From NCBI RefSeq assembly GCF_036711975.1, contig NC_091966.1, positions 34,603,501 through 34,667,500 on the forward strand: a stretch of DNA of 64,000 nucleotides, written 5' to 3'. The notes beneath the pieces were generated by a model. It searched no databases and had not been told where the DNA came from. It was given only the letters and a program-made list of their open reading frames with translations. How positions within the stretch are numbered: the stretch's first letter is position 1; the number at the start of each line of letters is the position of its first letter. A program made the translations under genes and the position numbers. Origin of the DNA: Onthophagus taurus. Its lineage: Eukaryota; Arthropoda; Insecta; Coleoptera; Scarabaeidae. This document shows, in pieces, positions 22,926 through 37,000 of this stretch.

Positions 22926-25767
22926 TAATTATTTGACGAAAAAAATTATAAATAATAAACAAAACGAAGAGTTTTTAAAGATATTATAAATATTGTAATG
23001 TAATAATGTAAAAGGGAGGGTAGTGTGTGTAAAAAATTATGTAGATTAAGTAAACACTAAAAAATTTCTTTTTCTTTGGATGTTGTATATAAAGTGAGTG
23101 TTTATAAAACATTTTAAATCATCCAAATCGAATTGATGATATTGATTAGTTGATACAAATATGAACACCAACAAATTAGATTCTCCAATCTTTATTACTT
23201 AAGTTAATTAAAATAAAATTATTTATAACTTTAAACACTCATTTTATATGCATATTATAAATACATGTAAAACTTTTAGGTCCTATTGTAATAATCAGGT
23301 AAGTGTTTCATCGTTCTAGATGGAAAAAAGTAACAAAGAAAACAATAAGTCATCTAAAAATTAAAACTCAAAAATAATTTTGTTAATACAATAACAATGA
23401 AAGCTTTTTTCGTTTTAGTCGATGTATATACAACAAACTGTATTGTATTATCGTTATTTTTCGCATTTTTTTCCTTCCTATTATTATTATTATTAAATTT
23501 AGGTTTCCAAAAAAAAACGTAACTACTAACAATTTATTCAAAGAATTCATAGAATTCTTATGGTGCATTTCATCATTGCGTCAATTGTTAATAAAAGAAT
23601 TCAGCCTATACATAATAAAAAAGGATAAATAAAAAATCAGGGACGGATGTAAAAACTAATAATACTAGAAACAGAAAAACTTAGTAATTTAGTAAGTAAA
23701 ACTGTAAAAAGGTAGAGAAACCGTCCCTGTGAGTCATTGTAGAACGACGTTCTCATTCTAAATGTTACCATTTTCTTGTTAAAAAAGCTCACAAAAAAAA
23801 AATAAAGAATATCTAAAAATATTTATACTGGGTGCTCAGTTTCAATGAAAAAAAAAATGCATTAAAAATTGATATTATTACATTTAAAGTATCATTTCCA
23901 TGATGTTGTAAGAAAATAAAAAAGAAATTCTTGCCGCTCGAACGTCATTCATTCCATTTCAAATAAAATATATTTTTCGTTTATTTTTTTATTGAATGTA
24001 AATTAAAAAAGAAAGGAATTTATTCTGTAGCTTACTGTCTACGTAATAGCAATCTAAAGCATTTTTTTTGTGCCATACAATGTTATGAAGACACAATGTA
24101 GTTTATTTGTAAACTCAAAGTAATGTTAAGATAATCAGCTTAAAACTAAAAAATATAACTTTAAAGAGGTGTTTAAAAAAAAAGTTGGAAATGTTTTAAG
24201 ATTTTTATCGAAGATAGATTTCTGAGTTTGAATAAGAGAAAATAAGGCCAAATGATAATAAATAAAATGCATGTTTATTTAGCCAGGATGTTTGTAATGA
24301 AATAGTCAATTTCGTTTCGCTTGATTACTAAAATTATTCATTGTAATTAGTAAATTGGGGAATTTAAACCCAAATTTTAATATATAAATTTACAATTTTT
24401 AACATACAGGATGGTTCTTAATGATAGGTACACTTTATTAGAGGGTTTTTATTACTCCTTCTCTGCTCTGGAGCTAAAAGAATGTTATCAGTAATCATAA
24501 ATAAATTTAGATGTACTTTTCAAACCAAATTTTTCATGGTAATTATACTAAGTTTAAGAAGATCCAATAAAATATTCTTCCTTCCCAAGTTCTAGTAGTT
24601 CCCTATCTTATTGTTTGAGGAAAAGGTTTCTTAAATATAGTATGTGGTTCCCTAAAATGTGCAGAAGTGATAGCATCACCGGTTATCTTTTGGTGTCTTT
24701 AAAATACTTATTGTGTGCCCAGATTTTGGTCATAATGTCGATACTCATTTTGGTTTTATTATGGCAGATTATCACGTCAGGTCTGCTTAGAGAAGGTACC
24801 CATTTATTTTTTCTGAAAGTGCCAACGAAAAATAGTTTGATTTTCTGATAGTGTTTGCAATAAACTTACAGCACTGACCTAAGTATCAGCTGTAACATTG
24901 CGTTCAGACTGCTTAATAAATTGGATCATTTTTTCAACATCATTAAGATTCTTGTTTCGTACTACTTAAATATGGCCTGTTTAGTTGTTTTTATATACTT
25001 TTCTGAATTACAGGAAAGACATTCAAAAATTTTCTATCCAATTGGATCCAATTTTTCAATCCAAAGTGTAAGAGCGTGGAAACAACATTGATAGGGTTCT
25101 CTACCTTGAAGGTAGTAAAAGTCTCAACTTACACGGAACAGTATATTTGGGACTATCTCTTAGAGTGAATTTCTAGTCATTGAATACAACGCATAGTTGC
25201 TCTGTGCATAGTGGAATGAGCATTCTTCATCCATTTTCCTCAGTGATTACCGTCGCATCGATTTTAAAACTATCAAGGGAATAACATGTTATGTTTTCTA
25301 TGTCAACCTTAAAATTTTGTATTTATCCTCCGACCAGACTGAAAAACTTAGGGATTTTGAGACATGTATAGGATGATAAAAAGATAAAGTCTTACTTTTG
25401 TCCTCATACTGGATCTAAAAGTATCCGATGTTATGAGCACAGAAATTAACATATCTAGATCTAAAACTCTATATTGCACCTCCCAAGCTTCTTCACTTAA
25501 TTATCCACATCTTATTGATTTCTCAACGGTTTCTTTGCCATAAATTAAAACGTTATGGACGGTTTGCAAGACATAAAGCGGAATGTCAAAATATCCTTAC
25601 GAATAGCAACTTGCAGTATGATAACAAATTTATAAACCAATTTTTCGTCAACACTTTATATTTCCTCTAAAATTTTCGTTTTAGAAAAAAATCTACATGC
25701 TGTTTTTACACCGCTATTTATTCATTGCCTTGTCAAATCCTGAAATCATTCTGTTATAGCAAATTTC
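22926..25767. other. RN-tre 3' UTR and downstream intergenic DNA
   Basis: Immediately after the stop are several AATAAA-like motifs (for example around 22950-22960) that could end the transcript. The segment 23509-23570 is the second copy of the filler found in intron 3. At 24405 a transposon-like end TACAGGATGGTTC appears without a partner. The rest shows no recognisable coding sequence. Confidence 0.4.
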
Positions 25768-26097
25768 TTAAGGTCCACTTTTACCATCCTCCTGATAAAC
25801 TATCTAGAGGATGGTTGCCATGGTTACGGCGGTTTTAAGCACTCTCATTGGCTAAGAGCTGGATTTATCTACCGGATAAATTTATCAAGAGGTGGTAAAA
25901 GTGGGCCTAAATACAACATTTTAACCTGTGTGATCAACTCACGATTAATTTTAACGAGTTCTTGAGGTCTATTGATAAATTTATCCGATAGATAAATCCA
26001 GCTGTTAGCCAATGAGACTGCTTAAAACCGCTGTAACCATGGGAACTATTTCCTAGATAGTTTATAAGGAGGATGGTAAAACTGGGCCTTAGAGTTT
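25768..26097. mobile_element. Foldback MITE with GGCCCA-TTTTACCA type ends
   Basis: The left arm (25768-25890) and the right arm (25960-26097) are inverted copies, sharing TTTTACCATCCTCC, TAAACTATCTAG and GGATTTATCTA. The left half also ends in GGTAAAAGTGGGCCTAA, the same motif as the outer ends. It may therefore be a complete short palindromic MITE beside a second partial copy. Confidence 0.75.
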
Positions 26098-27164
26098 CTT
26101 TGCAAAATAAAAATCTAGTGGAAAATGGATGGATCATTTCAATTATACGAAATTATATCCTGACTTATAAGCATAACTTAGTTCCTGGTTTATAACTTGC
26201 TTATATAGGGCCTAATCTCATGCTCAGCCACAACTCCAATTAGTAATGAGCGTTACATTTTGATTTTGGTTATTTGTGGATATTGATTGAATTTAAAATT
26301 CTGGAGCCAGTGTTATTAAGAAGATGCTGCCGATTTATTTGTGCTTCTTATTGATTGGTAGTTATCTCCTTCTTTATCAGGATAGCAAATCCTGATATTG
26401 ATCAAATTTCTTGGATTACATTTTACAGTATGATGGAAATAATAAATGTTCTTCTGTTTCTGACCAAAGTACCTAAGAGTTTTGTGCGATCAGATACAAG
26501 CCCGAACCTGTTTGAAGTAAAGGTTGAGAAGTTGGAAAAAATTGGTCCAAATGGTCCGGATTGTTTCTCAACCCACAGAATTTACTTGAAAAAATTAAAA
26601 AATTGCTTTTGTATTATTAAAATCAACATCATCACCCATAATCTGGTAATTTTTTTATGAGCAGTTAAAATCATTTCTTGCATTGATGCGCACCTTGGTC
26701 TATTGGCCGAGAAACACATGTAACATTTGGAGGAAAAATGCTACGCATGTTTTTCCAATATCTCTTTGTTGTAATTCTGAATCAATATGTATCTGCAGGA
26801 TATTTATCCAATCGCAATATGGCTTTTGTTGAAAAATAATTTTTTTAAATAAGTTTTTAGCCGAGTGAATTTGTCTATAATCTTGATCACTACGATTGAC
26901 CATCATAAATTGATTAAATGACTTGATCATCATAAATTGATGAATGAAAAATATTACGATCCGGGTATGAACAACTCAAATTTGCAATATTCAATGACTC
27001 TTAAATTCTTAATAGTTCTGAATAAATCTTAATTTCAATACCCGTCTCATTTATGTCTCACAGTTACCGTGTTACTCCAAATTACTCCAAAAGTCTTTCC
27101 ATTACTTCGCATTGATGGTTTCCATTTTTGCTTAATAACTTTTAAGTATTCTTCAATTATTTAT
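26098..27164. other. Intergenic DNA, nothing recognised
   Basis: A 101-aa frame at 26355-26660 has no family resemblance and is within chance expectation for this AT content. No other structure was noted. Confidence 0.4.
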
Positions 27165-28440
27165 GTAAGTGATTGAAAACTGGACCATAACTGATCCAAA
27201 ACTACATCTAAAATTATTGACAACTCAAAAATTGATTTATAACGTTGCAAAACTGTTCAAGATGACTAAAAATTACTTAATAATCCTTGGTAATTTGTCT
27301 AAATGGTTAAGAATCGGTTCGTAGTTATTTCAAGAAGTTCAAAATGCCCGAAATGTAGTTGGCAAATATTAAAATCTTGTCTAAATACTTGAGAACTGAT
27401 TAATTTCTATTCCTCATTTTTCAAGATGATTCAAAATTGGTTGATGTTCTTCGAAAAGTTGTCTAAATAATTTAAAATTGTGTCTAAAATTATTCTATAC
27501 GGATTTATAACGTTGCAAAATTGCTCAAAATGAATAAAACGTACTTAATAGTCCTTGGTAATTTGTCTAAATGGTTGAGAATTAGTTCATAGCTATACCA
27601 ACTAGTTCAAAATGACCGAAAAGTAGTTTTTAAATATTAAAATCTTGTCTAAATAGTTGAAAATTGGTTCATTTCTATTCCCCATTCTTCAAAATGACTA
27701 ACAAGTTTGGCATTCTTTACAAATTTGTCTAAATGATTTAAAGTTGATCCAAAACTGCATATATAAGTGATCACAACGGATTTAGAGCGTTGCATAACTA
27801 TTCAAAATGATTAAAAATCACTTAGTAATCCTTGGTAATTTGTCTAAATGATTAAGAATCGGTGCGTAACTATTTCAACAAGTTCAAAATGGCCAAGAAT
27901 TAGTTCGCAAACATTAGTAACTGTAGTATAGTTAAGAACTGATTAAATCTATTCCCCATTTTTTAGATGATTGAAAATATATTAGTTTTCTTCGAAAAAT
28001 TGCCTACATAATTGAAAATCGATCCAAAACTGCATCTAGAATTGTTCTATACGGATTTATAACATTGCAAAATTTGTTCAAAATGATTAATTATTGCTTG
28101 GTAATCCTTGGTAATTTGTCTAAATAATTGAGAATTGGTTCGTAGCTATTTCAAGTAGTTCAACATGACCAAAAAGTAGTTGCTAAATATTAAAGTCTTG
28201 TCTAAATGGTTGAAAATTGGTTATTTCTATTCTCCATTCTTCAAAATGATTGAAAATGTTAGTATCCTTTGAAAATTTGTCTAAATGATTTAAAATTGAT
28301 CTATAACTGATTCAAAACTGCATCTAAATGTGTTCAAAACGGAATTATAATGTTGCATAACTATTCAAAATGATTAAAAATTACTTCGTAATCCTTGGTT
28401 ATTTATCTAAATGGTTCGCAGTTATTCCAAGTGGTTCAAA
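27165..28440. repeat. Satellite array, ~277-bp period, about 4.5 diverged copies
   Basis: The phrase CCTTGGTAATTTGTCTAAAT recurs near 27285, 27553, 27830, 28105 and, altered, 28393, giving spacings of 268, 277, 275 and 288 bp. Each unit also repeats shorter motifs such as TTGTCTAAATGGTT and TTCAAAATGA-TNAAAA, so the unit may itself derive from a ~40-bp repeat. Copies are clearly diverged. Confidence 0.85.
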
Positions 28441-28476
28441 ACTCTCAATTCATCCTTAACGGATGAATTGAGAGTT
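28440..28476. repeat. Perfect 16-bp hairpin at the array edge
   Basis: AACTCTCAATTCATCC (28440-28455) and its exact complement (28461-28476) are separated by TTAAC. The hairpin closes the ~277-bp satellite array. Confidence 0.85.
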
Positions 28477-29995
28477 CAAAGGATACGTGTTTAATCTGCT
28501 GTTTTCATTTCTTTGTGTTTCTTCTTCACTTTCTTCTTCCTCCGATTGTCCACTTTTAATGTTTTCTATGATTCTTCTCCTTTTTCATTCGAGAGTTGAA
28601 GCTAGAGTTTTAAAAAGTTTTAACACATTTAGGTACAACATTTTCCAATTCCACATCACTTGCAGATCTGATTTTGCCTTTTATAAGATTTTCCTGTAAT
28701 TTTTCAAAATCTTACATGAATTTTGGCAAATTGTTGAAACCTCTTGTGATTAATATCTTTCAAAGCGTCGAATGATCGCAAATAGCCTTTTATCATTTTC
28801 AATAATGTGTCTAAAACTGTTAACATATTCGTGAATGTATTACAAAGATAAGAAGTTTTGAAGGTTGCTATTACAGTTGGTCCATTAGTAACAAAAAAAG
28901 TTGTTGTGTTGGGAAACATGTAATCAACAGCAATGTTTTTGAGATGAATTCATTTTCTTTATCAAAGTGAAACACAGTTGGGCAGTGATAATTCGTGTAC
29001 CAATCTTTGAAAATATCTGGCAATATATTTTAACCTAGGTTTTAAAGTTAACCTAGGTTTTAAGTCGTTTAAAAAAATCTTGATATGGTTTGATGTTATT
29101 GCACTTTTTGCCAATGTTCTTCTTGATTGCAACTTAATTGATTAATTTCTCTTATTGATTTAGCTAGAGTTAACGATTACTGGAAGATATTAAATGAGAG
29201 TTTTGGGAGATATTGGACACTATCCAATGTAATTGGTACAAATTAAGAACCGTTCAAAGTAACTATCAGTCACTAAGAGACATTGACAAACTTATTGCAG
29301 TTTCTATGCTGCGCTTTTATATACAGAAAAATGCGATTAACAATTGACGTTTCTTTTCTATCATGAATCTACCTGAATCTTTGTGCTTTATACACATTGA
29401 GGATAGAATTTTTGAGCGAAGGAGTTATTGCAGTTATTTCCAATATCATCCTATGAGCATAAGATCCTATATCTCCTAAGATCATAAGTCTAAAACTACT
29501 AAAACTTAGAACTAGATTTTATTAAATTTCGACATATAACGCTGATCAAAATTTTGTTGAAATATAATTTAGTAATAAAACGAAACGAAATCGATTATAT
29601 TATGTCGCTAATTTAAGAAAAAAAGATTTAAGATTAATAATAAGGGACAGTCAATTTTTCCGATGTCGCAGTATTAAGTAACAAAGATATCTCCTAGTAT
29701 CCACTTATTTATTTATTTTCTTTTATAATTTCCTTTTTTTTGTATGTACTTCTTTAGTTTTTAGTAGACTATACTGTGTTGGTGAATGGTTGGCTTTTAA
29801 ACAACAAAGTTATTGAAAAAATGGGTAACAATTAGAAGTGATATATGCAATAAAAATAACTATTCTAAGTCTAAGAATAATATGTATATTGTTAATTTGT
29901 CATTGGATGACGTTTAAATTTCTTAATAAAATTGCCTTTGAAGTCATTTTGAAGTTTTCTTTTTTATTATCTTTTTAACATAATTTAAAAGAGAA
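28477..29995. other. Intergenic DNA upstream of the 230-aa gene
   Basis: AT-rich, with no recognised gene. A small direct repeat, TAACCTAGGTTTTA, occurs twice around 29033-29062. The ORFs at 28487-28699 (+) and 28704-28919 (-) look like chance frames. Confidence 0.4.
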
Positions 29996-30801
29996 ATGTT
30001 TGTTTATCCAAGTTTACCACCGAAAGATTACGCCTTAAAACGCGTAACAGGGAATGTTTTATCGTGTAGAGAATTTACTCCCGAAGGTCAATTAAGAGTT
30101 ACCCTTCCTGAAATAGCCAAATTTGTGGTTCCCGTTGCACCAACCGTACATGATGAACCACCTGAGGTACTATACAAAGAAGTTAACCCTGAAGTTGTTG
30201 ATAAGTGGGTAAAATACGATCGAGCTGAATGGGTTGTAAAACCGGGGGAAGATGATTATTTTCTTCACGATGTTTGCAGGAAATATAGCCAAGAAAAAGA
30301 AAATTATGATCCAAGATACAAAAAAAACAGTAATAGTAAAATAAGAAATAAAATTTGTTTTATCAAATTATAATTTTTAGCATCATTTTATACTCGCTCA
30401 TACAAATACGAATTGGATTGTTTGGAAGACTTTCGATTAAGAAAATTACAAAAGAAAATTGATAGGGAAAAAATTGAGCATATGCAGAGGTTGCATACTC
30501 AATTAGGGATACGAAAAGAAGATATTCCAGATATAGCGGAAGCTGAACAAGGTTTATTCAAAGAAGAACGATGGCAAGAACCACCCGTGCTTTTTGCACC
30601 AAGCTTAAGCGATCCATGTTTGAGGAGATCAGAATTTTCCCTGTATGTAATTCTTTACTACAAAACAATTTAATCAATTTAATACAACATTATTTTTGTT
30701 CTAGAATTGGTCAACCATTTAAACACGAAGCTTGTAATTGGTATTATAAACATTTGCCACCTCCAAACATTGTGTTTAGACCAGAAAAATTTGGGAAATA
30801 A
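29996..30801 (+). CDS. Unrecognised conserved-looking protein, 230 aa, three exons
   Basis: Proposed exons are 29996-30329, 30381-30642 and 30705-30801, with GT..AG introns of 51 and 62 nt and matching phases. This gene structure argues against a chance ORF. The product begins MFVYPSLPPKDYALKRVTGN. It has a proline-rich PPEVLYKEVNPEVVDKWVKY segment, a charged helical centre (LRKLQKKIDREKIEHMQRLH) and ends HLPPPNIVFRPEKFGK. No signal peptide, membrane segment or known catalytic motif is visible. The short Pro/Tyr/Trp motifs and size recall small axonemal microtubule-associated proteins, but this is only an impression. AATAAA follows at 30867-30872. The large satellite array begins about 300 bp beyond the stop. 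Confidence 0.75.
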
Positions 30802-31099
30802 AATTATCAATGAAATTTGTATTAATTTTTAATATTTTGTAAAGAAATTTGTATTATTTGGTTTGAAATAAATTCTTTATCTTTCAATAAACGTTTGAAT
30901 TTCATTTTAAGAGAATGATCTTTATAGGCATAAGAAATAATTAAAAGGACGGAAATAGCTTGAAGGCAAGCTCCGAAGAAATTCGCATGAATTGAGTGAG
31001 TGCTTATATTTAGAATATTTCGTCTACATTCGAAATACGCGGAGACTAAATAAGACTTGTGATAGCATACTCAAGAGAGTGCTTTATAACACCTTCGCG

Positions 31100-34000
31100 A
31101 AGTTAAAATCGGACGTTTATGTTTTAAGGCGTTTATGCAAGGTTGCAATCAAAAATTCATAACTTCGAAATTTGAAAATTCGAAGAAATGATCTTGAAGA
31201 TATTAAACACCAAATAAATTTACTTTAAAATGCTTTTTAATTCATAATGATATCTCAATTAGTTTTTGAGATAGGTAATGACTAGTTATCCTAACATTTA
31301 TGTTTAAGCTTATGTAAGGTTTCAATCAAAAAATGATATCTCCGAAATTTGAAAATTCAAAAAAATGATCTTGAATATATTAAACATCAAATAAATTTAC
31401 TTTAATATGCTTTTTAATTCATAACGATATCTCAATTAGTTTTTGAGATACGTAATGATTAGTTATCCTAACATTTATGTTTAACCTTATGTAAGGTTTC
31501 AATCAAAAATGATAACTCCGAAATTTGAAAATTCAAAGAAATGATCTTGAATATATCAAACACCAAATAAATTTACTTTAAAATGCTTTTTAATTCATAA
31601 CGATATCTCAATTAGTTTTTGAGATACGATTTTTTTAAATCGGCTCATAAAGTTTAGAATAATCAAACACTATAAGTTGAGTTTAAACAACCATAACAAC
31701 GATATTTATGGAAAATAATAAATTATTTGTGGCACATTAAATCTTCATCAAATTTGCTTTAAAATGTTTTTTGTTTAATGGTGATATCTCCATTCGTTCA
31801 CGAGATACGATTTTTTTTAAATTATTTTTCATATATAAATCTTCATTAAGTTTGCTTTAAACCGCTTTTTATTTCAAAACAATATCTCAATTAGTTTTTG
31901 AGATACGTAATAATTAGTTATCCTAATATTTATGTTTAAGCTTATGCAAGGTTGCAATCAAAAAATGATAACTCCGAAATTTGACAATTCAAAGAAATGA
32001 TCTTGAATATATTAAACACCAAATAAATTTACTTTAAAATGCTTATTAATTCGTAACGATATCTCAATTAGTTTTTGAGATACGATTTTTTTATATCTAC
32101 TCATAAAGTTTAGAATAATCAACCATTACAAGTTGAGTTTAAATAACCATAACAACGATGTTTATGGAAAATAATAAATTATTTGTGGCACATTAAATCT
32201 TCATCAAATTTGCTTTAAAATGCTTTTTATTTCATGGTGATATCTCCATTAGTTAATGAGATACGATTTTTTAAAAATTATATTTCATATCTATAACAAT
32301 CAAACATGCAGAACTGGATTTAAATAATCATAAAAACGATGATTATGGAAAATAAGAAATTATCTATGGTGCATTAAATCTTCATTAAGTGGTGCTTTAA
32401 ACCGCTTTTTATTTCAACACGATATCTCAATTAGTTTTTGAGATACGTAATGATTAGTTATCCTAACATTTATGTTTAAGCTTATGCAAGGTTGCAATCA
32501 AAAAATGATAACTCCGAAATTTGAAAATTCAAAGAAATGATCTTGAATATATTAAACACCAAATAAATTTACTTTAAAATGCTTTTTAATTCATAACGAT
32601 ATCTCAATTCGTTTTTGAGATACGATTTTTTTATATCTACTCATAAAGTTTAGAATAATCAACCATTACAAGTTGAGTTTAAATAACCATAACAACGATG
32701 TTTATGGAAAATAATAAATTATTTGTGGCACATTAAATCTTCATCAAATTTGCTTTAAAATGTTTTTTATTTCATGGTGATATCTCCATTCGTTGTTGAA
32801 ATACGATTTTTTAAAAATTATATTTCATATCTATAACAATCAAACATGCAGAATTGGACTTAAATAATCATAAAAACGGTGATTATGGAAAATAAGAAAT
32901 TATCTATGGTGCATTAAATCTTCATTAAGTGGTGCTTTAAACCGCTTTTTATTTCAACACGATATCTCAATTCGTTTTTGAGATACGTAATGATTAGTTA
33001 TCCTAACATTTATGTTTAAGCTTATGCAAGGTTGCAATCAAAAAATGATAACTCCGAAATTTGAAAATTCAAAGAAATGATCTTGAATATATTAAACACC
33101 AAATAAATTTACTTTAAAATGCTTTTTAATTCATAACGATATCTCAATTCGTTTTTGAGATACGATTTTTTTATATCTACTCATAAAGTTTAGAATAATC
33201 AACCATTACAAGTTGAGTTTAAATAACCATAACAACGATGTTTATGGAAAATAATAAATTATTTGTGGCACATTAAATCTTCATCAAATTTGCTTTAAAA
33301 TGTTTTTTATTTCATGGTGATATCTCCATTCGTTGTTGAAATACGATTTTTTAAAAATTATATTTCATATCTATAACAATCAAACATGCAGAATTGGACT
33401 TAAATAATCATAAAAACGATGATTATGGAAAATAAGAAATTATCTATGGTGCATTAAATCTTCATTAAGTGGTGCTTTAAACTGCTTTTTATTTCAACAC
33501 GATATCTCAATTAGTTTTTGAGATACGTAATGATTAGTTATCCTAACATTTATGTTTAAGCTTATGCAAGGTTGCAATCAAAAAATGATAACTCCGAAAT
33601 TTGAAAATTCAAAGAAATGATCTTGAATATATTAAACACCAAATAAATTTACTTTAAAATGCTTTTTAATTCATAACGATATCTCAATTCGTTTTTGAGA
33701 TACGATTTTTTTATATCTACTCATAAAGTTTAGAATAATCAACCATTACAAGTTGAGTTTAAATAACCATAACAACGATGTTTATGGAAAATAATAAATT
33801 ATTTGTGGCACATTAAATCTTCATCAAATTTGCTTTAAAATGTTTTTTATTTCATGGTGATATCTCCATTCGTTGTTGAAATACGATTTTTTAAAAATTA
33901 TATTTCATATCTATAACAATCAAACATGCAGAATTGGACTTAAATAATCATAAAAACGATGATTATGGAAAATAAGAAATTATCTATGGTGCATTAAATC

Positions 34001-37000
34001 TTCATTAAGTGGTGCTTTAAACTGCTTTTTATTTCAACACGATATCTCAATTAGTTTTTGAGATACGTAATGATTAGTTATCCTAACATTTATGTTTAAG
34101 CTTATGCAAGGTTGCAATCAAAAAATGATAACTCCGAAATTTGAAAATTCAAAGAAATGATCTTGAATATATTAAACACCAAATAAATTTACTTTAAAAT
34201 GCTTTTTAATTCATAACGATATCTCAATTAGTTTTTGAGATACGATTTTTTTAAATCTACTCATAAAGTTTAGAATAATCAAACATTACAAGTTGAGTTT
34301 AAACAACCATAACAACGATGTTTATGGAAAATAATAAATTATTTGTGGCACATTAAATCTTCATCAAATTTGCTTTAAAATGTTTTTTAATTCATGGTGA
34401 TATCTCGATTCGTTGTTGAGATACGATTTTTTAAAAATTATATTTCATATCTATAACAATCAAACATGCAGAATTGGACTTAAATAATCATAAAAACGAT
34501 GATTATGGAAAATAAGAAATTATCTATGGTGCATTAAATCTTCATTAAGTTAGCTTTAAACCGCTTTTTCTTTCAAAACGATATGTCAATTAGTTTTTGA
34601 GATACGTAATGATTATTTATCCTAACATTTATGTGTAAGCTTATGCAAGGTTGCAATCAAAAAATGATAACTCCGAAATTTGAAAATTCAAAGAAATGAT
34701 CTTGAATATATTAAACATAAAATAAATTTACTTTAAAATGCGTTTTAATTCGTAACGATATCTCAATTCGTTTTTGAGATACCATTTTTTTATATATGAT
34801 CATAAAATTTAGAATAATCAAACATTACGAGTTGAGTTTAAACAACCATAACAACGATGTTTATGGAAAATAATAAATTATTTGTGGCACATTAAATCTT
34901 CATCAAATTTGCTTTAAAATGTTTTTTATTTCATGGTGATATCTCCATTCGTTCATGAGATACGATTTTTTTGAAATCATATTGCATATCTATAACAATC
35001 AAACATGCAGAATTGGACTTAAATAATCATAAAAACGATGATTATGGAAAATAAGAAATTATCTATGGTGCATTAAATCTTCATTAAGTTAGCTTTAAAC
35101 CGCTTTTTCTTTCAAAACGATATGTCAATTAGTTTTTGAGATACGTAATGATTATTTATCCTAACATTTATGTGTAAGCTTATGCAAGGTTGCAATCAAA
35201 AAATGATAACTCCGAAATTTGAAAATTCAAAGAAATGATCTTGAATATATTAAACATAAAATAAATTTACTTTAAAATGCGTTTTAATTCATAACGATAT
35301 CTCAATTAGTTTTTGAGATACGATTGTTTTAAATCGGCTCAAAGTTTAGAATAATCAAACACTATAAGTTGAGTTTAAACAACCATAACAAAGATATTTA
35401 TGGAAAATAATAAATTATATGTGGCACATTAAATCTTCATCAAATTTGCTTTAAAATGTTTTTTATTTCATGGTGATATCTCCATTCGTTCATGACATAC
35501 GATTTTTTAAAAATTATATTCGTATCTATAACAATCAAACATGCAGAATTGGATTTAAATAATCATAAAAACGAATATTATGGAAAATAAAAAATTATTT
35601 ATGGTGCATTAAGTCTTCATTAAGTTTACTTTAAACCGCTTTTTCTTTCAAAACGATATCTCAATTAGTTTTTGAGATACGTAATGATTAGTTATCCAAA
35701 CATTTATGTGTAAGCTTATGCAAGGTTGCAATCAAATAATAATAACTCCGAAATTTGAAAATTCAAAAAAATGATCTTGAATATATTAAACACCAAATAA
35801 ATTTACTTTAAAATGCTTTTTAATTCATAACAATATCTCAATTAGCTTTTGAGATACGATTTTTTTATATCTGCTCATAAAAATTTTAGAATAATCAAAC
35901 ATTACAAGTTGAGTTTAAACAACCATAACAACGATGTTTATTTGTGGCACAATAAATCTTCATCAAATTTGCTTTAAAATGTTTTTTATTTCATGGTGAT
36001 ATCTCCATTCGTTCATGACATACGATTTTTAAAAAATTATATTCGTATCTATAACAATCAAACATGCAGAATTGGATTTAAATAATCATAAAAACGAATA
36101 TTATGGAAAATAAAAAATTATTTATGGTGCATTAAGTCTTCATTAAGTTTACTTTAAACCGCTTTTTCTTTCAAAACGATATGTCAATTAGTTTTTGAGA
36201 TACGTAATGATTAGTTATCCTAACATTTATGTGTAAGCTTATGCAAGGTTGCAATCAAAAAATGATAACTCCGAAATTTGAAAATTTAAAGAAATGATCT
36301 TGAATATATTAAACACCAATTAAATTTACTTTAAAATGCTTTTTAATTCATAACGATATCTCAATTAGTTTTTGAGATACGATTTTTTTAAATCGGCACA
36401 AAGTTTAGAATAATCAAACTTATAGTGTTGAGTTTAAACAACCATAACAAAGATATTTATGGAAAATAATAAATTATTTGTGGCACATTAAATCTTCATC
36501 AAATTTGCTTTAAAATGTTTTTTATTTCATGGTGATATCTCCATTCGTTCATGAGATACGATTTTTTAAAAATTATATTGCATATCTATAACAATCAAAC
36601 ATGCAAAATTGGACTTAATCATAAAAACGATGATTATAGAAAATAAGAAATTATCTATGGTGCATTAAATCTTCATTAAGTTTGCTTTAAACCGCTTTTT
36701 ATTTCAAAACAATATCTCAATTAGTTTTTGAGGTACGTAATAATTAGTTATCCTAATATTTATGTTTAAGCTTATGCAAGGTTGCAATCAAAAAATGATA
36801 ACTCCGAAATTTGAAAATTCAAAGAAATGATCTTGAATATATTAAACACCAAATAAATTTACTTTGAATTGCTTTTTAATTCATAGCGATATCTCAGTTA
36901 GTTTTTAAGATACGATTTTATTAATATCTGCTCTTAAAGTTTAGAATAATCAAATATTCCAAGTTGAGTTTAAAAATCAGAACACCGATGTTAATGGAAA

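Noticed and set aside
26355-26660. 101-aa plus-strand ORF in intergenic DNA
   Set aside because: No motif, no splice support and not clearly longer than chance for the composition.
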